From: Litsea cubeba
Taxonomy: Eukaryota > Streptophyta > Magnoliopsida > Laurales > Lauraceae
Direction: 5' to 3'
Length of the DNA: 64,000 nucleotides
Assembly (NCBI GenBank): GCA_012931725.1
Contig: CM022953.1
Location: forward strand, 54,379,152 to 54,443,151
How positions within the stretch are numbered: position 1 is the first letter of the stretch; every line of letters begins with the position of its first letter. Below, one piece after another: positions 59,101-64,000 of the stretch. The position numbers and the translations under genes are program-made. The notes beneath the pieces are model-generated. The model saw only the letters and a list, made by a program, of their open reading frames with translations. It was not told the origin of the DNA and did no database searches.

Positions 59101-59304
59101 AGATCCCTTAAATTTTTTTTATTTATATTTAATGTCAACGGATCGGATCGGATCGAATCCGCGAATTGAGAATGAAATCCGCCACCGATCCGTTACTAAC
59201 GGATTACAAGATTTTCAATCCGTCACCAATCCGTTATCGGATTAAAATCCGCGGATTGGATCGGATTGGATTCACGAATTGACGGATTTTTTTTTACACC
59301 CCTA
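56101..59304 (-). mobile_element. hAT element, 3204 bp, with decayed transposase
   Basis: The ends TAGGGGTGTACACGGATCGG and, inverted, TAGGGGTGTAAAAAAAAATC are flanked by a perfect 8-bp target duplication CTTTATTG (56093-56100 and 59305-59312). Both subterminal regions (56120-56280 and 59135-59295) are full of ATCCG/CGGAT repeats such as CCGATCCGATCCG and AATCCGTCACCAATCCGT, the expected transposase-binding sites. It also contains a (GA)n run near 58898-58918. The transposase remnant lies on the minus strand. Confidence 0.92.
57020..58210 (-). pseudogene. hAT transposase remnant
   Basis: Read on the minus strand: HMRCVAHVLNLIVRDGV with KYVRSSPQRQKHF (about 58180-58030), the RNase H-like core region; CKLITRFLKKFYDATNRLS (about 57830-57770); and the C-terminal hAT dimerisation block near 57190-57060 (TIASEAAFSTEGRVLDRFRS). 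Stops and frameshifts separate these, and the N-terminal BED zinc finger and first part of the core are missing. Exon-like 5' sequence with a GTAAGATC donor lies at about 58990-58820. It cannot be active. Confidence 0.85.
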
Positions 59305-59312
59305 CTTTATTG

Positions 59313-59602
59313 TGCATCCAAACAGGGCCTTAACTTGGCAGAAGAGTCCGAAGATAAACAGCAAGGCGTTGCATACTTGACAGGGAAAGACTGCTTGACA
59401 ACTGGGGTCATAATAATGTGCTATTCATAGAACAGCAGAGGGCCAAAACCATACTCCGGGGGGGAATCTGTAGAGGATTCGGAATCCGGATCCCGCTGCA
59501 ATCAGAAAAAACACCTGCTAAGCATCGACCGATCTCATTCGTAAGCGTCTCCTAGCTTTTGCTCTTCTGCCGATTTAGTTCACTATCGTCATTGCAATCG
59601 CC
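59313..59602 (+). promoter_or_regulatory. Upstream region and 5' UTR of the SH3P-like gene
   Basis: About 290 bp separate the hAT element from the ATG. The last ~100 bp are pyrimidine-rich, as in plant 5' UTRs. No clear TATA box is visible. The start of transcription is not known. Confidence 0.4.
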
Positions 59603-59662
59603 ATGGACGCCCTCAGGAAACAAGCCAGCAAGTTTCGCGAGCAGGTCGCCAAACAGCAGCAG
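59603..59662 (+). CDS. SH3P2: First exon of an SH3P-type BAR-SH3 domain protein gene
   Basis: An ATG in good context (CGCCATGG) opens 20 codons that begin MDALRKQASKFREQ, followed by a GTAATC splice donor at 59663. This is the conserved N-terminus of the plant SH3 domain-containing proteins SH3P1-3, where the first exon also ends after the glutamines. These are BAR-domain membrane-bending adaptors in clathrin-coated-vesicle and autophagosome traffic. No second exon is visible before the window end, so either intron 1 exceeds 4.3 kb or this is a detached first exon. The symbol is the closest family member and not a proven orthologue. Confidence 0.7.
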
Positions 59663-60470
59663 GTAATCTTATTTTCCCCCTCTTCCTTCTCACCTCACCG
59701 AACATGGAGCTTAGATCTAATACAATTACACACACATTTGAAGGGTGTTTGTGTCCGATGGTTCCGGAAATGTAGAAATTGGGGTTCTATATGCACTTGT
59801 TTGGGGCAGAGACATTTTCCTCATGCAATTTCATTTCCTTGCCACATCATTTTTCATGATTATCGTGCATTTTCTTCCGCGGGTGTAGGATGATTGAGAG
59901 TTTCTATAGCACATACAAATTGTGGCAGAAAGGCAAAGTTAGGAAATGTAATTCCATGGAAATTTCTGATTAATCCCATTCCCTTTGTATGAGGATATTC
60001 AGAATCTGTGGTACAAATAAAATCTTTCTGGAAATTAGTATATTGGCGGTCATATTTTTATGTGGCATGGGAATTGAAGCTGCAATACTACATTACAGTC
60101 CGTGGATCGGATTTACAGTTCCCAATTCGCAAGGCAACAAGGAAAGATAGTCATACTCTTGGCGATCTATCTAATCCCATCCTAGTCAAATTTTGACTGT
60201 GTAAAATGAACGAAACTGATAGTCCTCTACGGCCGGTTGAAGGAACTTCATTGCATAAGATGGAAGTTGAGAGGGTAAGGCAAAGTGAGGGAGGAAGGAC
60301 AAGACAGCAGTAGAAATTCAATTTCAGGTTGTACATTACTCGTGATTTTCGTAGCCAATCTTCCTGCAATAAATGTATCCCACACTATAATATATGATGT
60401 TTAGTGGTTAGTGAGAGGCAACTCCTGATTCTCTGTTGTAACGAATGAGGAAGGATGCTTTCGGGGAGCG
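59663..60470 (+). other. Probable intron 1 of the SH3P-like gene, first part
   Basis: Single-copy-looking T-rich sequence after the donor at 59663. I see no exon or TE in it. Confidence 0.5.
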
Positions 60471-60478
60471 TTCAGATC

Positions 60479-61471
60479 CAAGGATGAAAATAGCTATAGC
60501 GGCGGGCGCAGCGGCCCGCCACCAAACCACTAATAAGCAAGCGATACGTAGAGTAGCGGGGATACGTAACGGCGTAGCTGTGCGATTTGACAAAATTGCC
60601 CAAAAATCTTAAAAAATTTCAGAAATCCAGAAAATTGTAAAAATGAAAGAATATGTGGTTCTTTTGCAAAAGTAAGTAAGAAATGGGGGCGTAGCGGTGC
60701 CTTTAATATATGAAGTCCTGTATCGCTGTATAAATAGATAATAATAGTAATGATTAATTTTTTCACATGTATTCATGTTTCTTAGTCATACTAACTTAGA
60801 AAGTAATGGAAAGCTCATAAAAAAAAAAAAAAAACCAGAACATGAAATAAAGGCATAAGACTTAAGAGTTAGGTCATTACTCATTAATGAACATTTAACA
60901 ATTAAATATCAATACTTCAACATTCAAGGTTCAAATTCAATCAAGTGATCAACATCAACATTCAACACCAATTTAGAAATCACAGAGTAGAGATTTAGTG
61001 AAGGAAATAGGAATACCTTAGTCACCAGCACAATGAGGGTTCTTTATAAAATAATTTAATTAAGACCAGTTTGAAATCTAGTAGTAATAGGTAACTATAT
61101 CTTTACTACTATATAATTTCAAACTTAATTAAACATGTTTAATATCTTATCTAGCAAGTTATGATAATAATAGACATCCAAGCACAAAAACGGAAAGACA
61201 ACCAGCAAAAGAGTCTTAGATATCATGGTCAAGTAGGATCCTTTCGTCGTCTTGATTGACACTTCTCTAAAACATGCGCTTCGCGGAGGGGGTCTGGGGG
61301 TATCCCCTGGAAAAAAAAAAAAGATACGTATCGGACGCCACGTTTTGTGGTGGTCGTAGCGGCCGCTGCACATATTGTAGCAGCCGCAATGGTGCGATAC
61401 CCGCTATTTTCTAAATAGCGTGGCGGTACCCCGGCTGCTACGCTACGTAGTGGCCGATATTTTTATCCATG
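60479..61471. mobile_element. hAT-type miniature element, 993 bp
   Basis: The ends CAAGGATGAAAATAGC and, inverted, CATGGATAAAAATATC are flanked by a perfect 8-bp target duplication TTCAGATC (60471-60478 and 61472-61479). Subterminal sequences share GCGG-rich repeats (TAGCGGCGGGC, GTAGCGGCCGC). No transposase is present. It sits in the probable intron 1 of the SH3P-like gene. Confidence 0.9.
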
Positions 61472-61479
61472 TTCAGATC

Positions 61480-62855
61480 TCTTTAGATCTGCTTGTAGGG
61501 ATGAAGGATACTAGTAAGAAGAGGCTAGCTAGGGATGTTCTGCCAGAGTTCAGCTTTGAGTATATACATCAAACTCTCAACTATAGATGAATGAGGATCT
61601 ATCTTCATTTAGTTATCTCAAATTCACTCTTAGGCATTGTAGCCTATTTACCTGATCACCTCTAAGAATCAGGCCCAATAGGAGAGCAATTATACTTTTA
61701 GAACCTTCAGAGTACTTCTATTGACATATCTCTTTTGTGATAGTCTAAGTAGTAGCCCCTTGTCATGCTTTGAGGCTCATGGCATACATTCGAAGTGTAA
61801 GTTTGTGCAATGGCATAACATGTAATGCAACTGAGTGGCTACAAGGCATGGATGTTTCTTGGCATGAGCTATGCCCTTGGCATGATATGTGATAGTGAAA
61901 TGCTTATAAATCTAGAAGAAGTAGCATAATCTACAGGGATGTGAATTATTATTGTATATTTTAGTTATGTATAGAGATGCGTACTCTAGAATAGTGTGAA
62001 AGAGTCTAGGTAGGAATGAGGTAGATTTTGTGTAGAACTTTCCAGAGTAGGATCTAGACGGTTCTTATTTGTTGAATAAATGGAAACATGGATTATACAA
62101 CCCCTTGATTGCACATGGTAGGACCATAAACAGGGTTGTTCTCATTCATTTGTATAAATTTATCAACATTCAAGAATCAATTAAACTATCATTTCTGTTA
62201 ACTGTTCCTCTACTTGGGGCGTGTGTGCGCATCGCCTTGAGGTGTGAATTCTTGGCCTAGGGCTTAGATTGCCAATGGCATAAGCTTGATTTGCTAGTGC
62301 ATAGGTGTGGTCAAATGTTGCATGGGCTAGAACCAAGGGGATCGACTCGGTCCATGTCGCTCTGCTATTTGTCTATTTGAATATTGATTCTGACCATAAA
62401 CGAAGGCTAATCCGGATCCTTTTTCGTGAAATGCTTTTGGAGTACGTATCTTGTATCCTTGCTATTGGCCAAAAGATTGTTTTTTACATGCACTAAGAAT
62501 ATAAAATACCTCCCGCTGAGTGCTATGTACATTGATCAGTTTATTTTACTTGGAGATAGAAGGAAACCATAACTTGATTGAACCTAAGTATTATTTCCGT
62601 ATTAGACTCACTTAAGTAGGCAATTGTGTTACTGCTAAGGTGACCCACTAAATCCTAATAGGTCTCCCGAGCGTCTTGGTATCTCCTACAATGTGCAATG
62701 AAGGTTATTCTTGTCTGTAGTGGACGGTCCACCATGACCACTTCCACCATCATTGACCACCAACAACCACCTCCAGATCTTGTCCCTGGCTTTTATTACT
62801 TTGTCCTCCAGCATCAGTAGCACTAGCGAAAAGGTTGATCTGTTGGAAACCAGTG
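61480..62855. other. Probable intron, no gene recognised
   Basis: About 1.4 kb with no long frame, repeat or domain I can name. Positions 62700-62850 are CAC-rich but have no supported frame. Confidence 0.4.
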
Positions 62856-63179
62856 TGATGCAGCAGCAATACCATATCATTGAAACAAGACTCGTGGGCC
62901 ACATGTGGACCCATGAAATTCTAATTTTAATTAGTTTTAGTTTAGTAAGAGTATAATTAGGATTAGTTTCTAATTATATTTGGTTTCCTAGTTTGGTTGT
63001 TTTCTTAGGCCTTAAGTATCTTTTCCTATAAATATGACATTGTAGAGATTGGTAATCTCGTAGAGAGAATTGAATTAATAGAAGATTTATCGTTGAAGAC
63101 TGTTTCTTCCTCGTGTGATTGTTCCCTGGGAACCCTAATTGTGCCCTAGCACTTGCATCCTAACCCTAGGACTGCATCA
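62856..63179 (+). repeat. 5' LTR (324 bp) of a short-LTR retrotransposon
   Basis: The start TGATGCAG and the end CTGCATCA are exact inverted partners. The end is followed by AT and an initiator-Met PBS. A TATA-like CCTATAAATATGAC lies near 63026-63039. The size and ends fit a Copia element such as Ale, but no domain is visible, so the family is open. The 3' LTR is outside the window. Confidence 0.85.
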
Positions 63180-63181
63180 AT

Positions 63182-63193
63182 TGGTATCAGAGC
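63182..63193 (+). other. Primer-binding site of the short-LTR element
   Basis: TGGTATCAGAGC, 2 bp inside the LTR end. Confidence 0.9.
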
Positions 63194-64000
63194 CCAACGA
63201 TCCCGATCGTTAGCGTGATTACCCCTATCCCTCTTTCCACTCATCATCCCGTAGCCATCATCGTTCCCAATTCCAAACTTCCACTTCAATCGAGACCTTC
63301 CAAAACCATTCCTGAAAACAGTTACCAACCATCCCTGCAACCCATCTCATCTCCGTAAATCCCAGACCCTAGACCCACACCAGCCAACCCATGATAGCCT
63401 CAACCCAGCCCATCACTGACACAACCGAACCCAACCCCAATCCCGCAACCCACCGCCCCAGCCGAGCATCCATCATCTTCCTGCACCCCGCAAACCATCG
63501 GAACCTCTTCCCTGCACTTTTCCCCTTCTTCGGCCATATCCCAACACCAGCGAAAAAAAAAAAAACCAGACACCTTACCCATCTCGCCAAATCCAACCCC
63601 TTCTTCAGAATATCATCTCCGTCATCGAACCCACTGCGGAACCCAAATTCCAATTCCCTTTAGAGCCCGCCACCCCAGCCCTATCACAACCCCAGCCACA
63701 TCGCCACCGTGAGACTCCAACCCCATCGTCGGCGGCTTCCAGGCCAAAAACCCCCACCCGTGAATATATAAAAAAAGAAGCAGATAGACGAAGAAGAAGA
63801 AGAAAGAAGTAGCAGAAAGGAAGGAGATTTGGGAAAGAAGTGAGTACCTGGCACCGTCGTCGTCGCCGCTACTCCACTCCACTGCCAACCGGTCGATCAT
63901 CGCTAGAAGTCCCCCGCAGTCGCCATCGTCAACGCTTCCCATCTCTCCTCATGTCCTCTGTCGACAAAGAGAAACAGGAAGGGTTTCGAACATTTTTTTT
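63194..64000 (+). other. Leader of the short-LTR element, cut by the window end
   Basis: C-rich on the plus strand up to about 63760, then AG-rich. I see no Gag-like domain. The apparent frames on both strands reflect base bias. Confidence 0.5.

Noticed and set aside
63369..63942. Frames in the leader of the short-LTR element on both strands
   Set aside because: Gly- and Pro-rich translations of C-rich DNA, without a Gag domain.

Overview
The window is nuclear DNA from a flowering plant: spliced genes with GT-AG introns, plant-lineage LTR retrotransposons of the Tat, Tekay and Copia types, hAT and Mutator-like DNA transposons, an RTE-type LINE, and the first exon of a plant BAR-SH3 gene. I cannot name the species. 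Almost everything is transposable element (TE). I found no tRNA, rRNA, CRISPR or prokaryotic gene.

Left part (1-22904, elements on the minus strand). A large Ty3/gypsy element of the Tat lineage (Tat A) runs from its 5' LTR (about 17258-19986) through a repeat-rich leader (about 15691-17255) and a broken gag-pol (about 15690-7313). It ends in a block of four different tandem arrays (5757-6960). On the opposite strand, inside the same element, lies a five-exon gene of its own (973-5634, TATA box at 844) for a plant-mobile-domain-like protein with a coiled-coil tail. This antisense gene converges with gag-pol on the tandem-repeat block. Two in-frame TAG codons interrupt it. The 3' LTR must lie left of base 1. 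Tat A sits in the leader of a second Tat copy (Tat B, LTR about 21199-22904), which sits in the leader of a Tekay chromovirus whose PBS and 5' LTR are at 23708-26921.

Middle (27010-38914). A solo Tekay LTR with a perfect 5-bp target duplication (ACCCC) is split by an 8.8-kb Copia element (28783-37604). The Copia LTRs are both 1769 bp and differ by about 29 substitutions. Its gag is intact and its pol is wrecked.

Right of that (38915-54890): a ~34-bp tandem array; a 2.1-kb Mutator-like element with near-perfect 9-bp duplications; a 1.6-kb hAT derivative with a perfect 8-bp duplication; a ~1-kb inverted-repeat element carrying a row of six short hairpins; an RTE LINE tail; a truncated Tat element (PBS plus gag); and a 5'-truncated Tekay element joined to it (integrase, PPT, 3.05-kb LTR) that abuts an inverted Tekay LTR fragment.

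Right end (54891-64000). A 3.2-kb hAT element with a decayed transposase (8-bp duplication CTTTATTG) ends about 300 bp upstream of the only host gene I recognise, an SH3P-type (BAR-SH3) gene. Only its first exon (59603-59662) is visible. The following intron-side sequence holds a ~1-kb hAT element (duplication TTCAGATC) and the start of a short-LTR retrotransposon (62856 to the window end).
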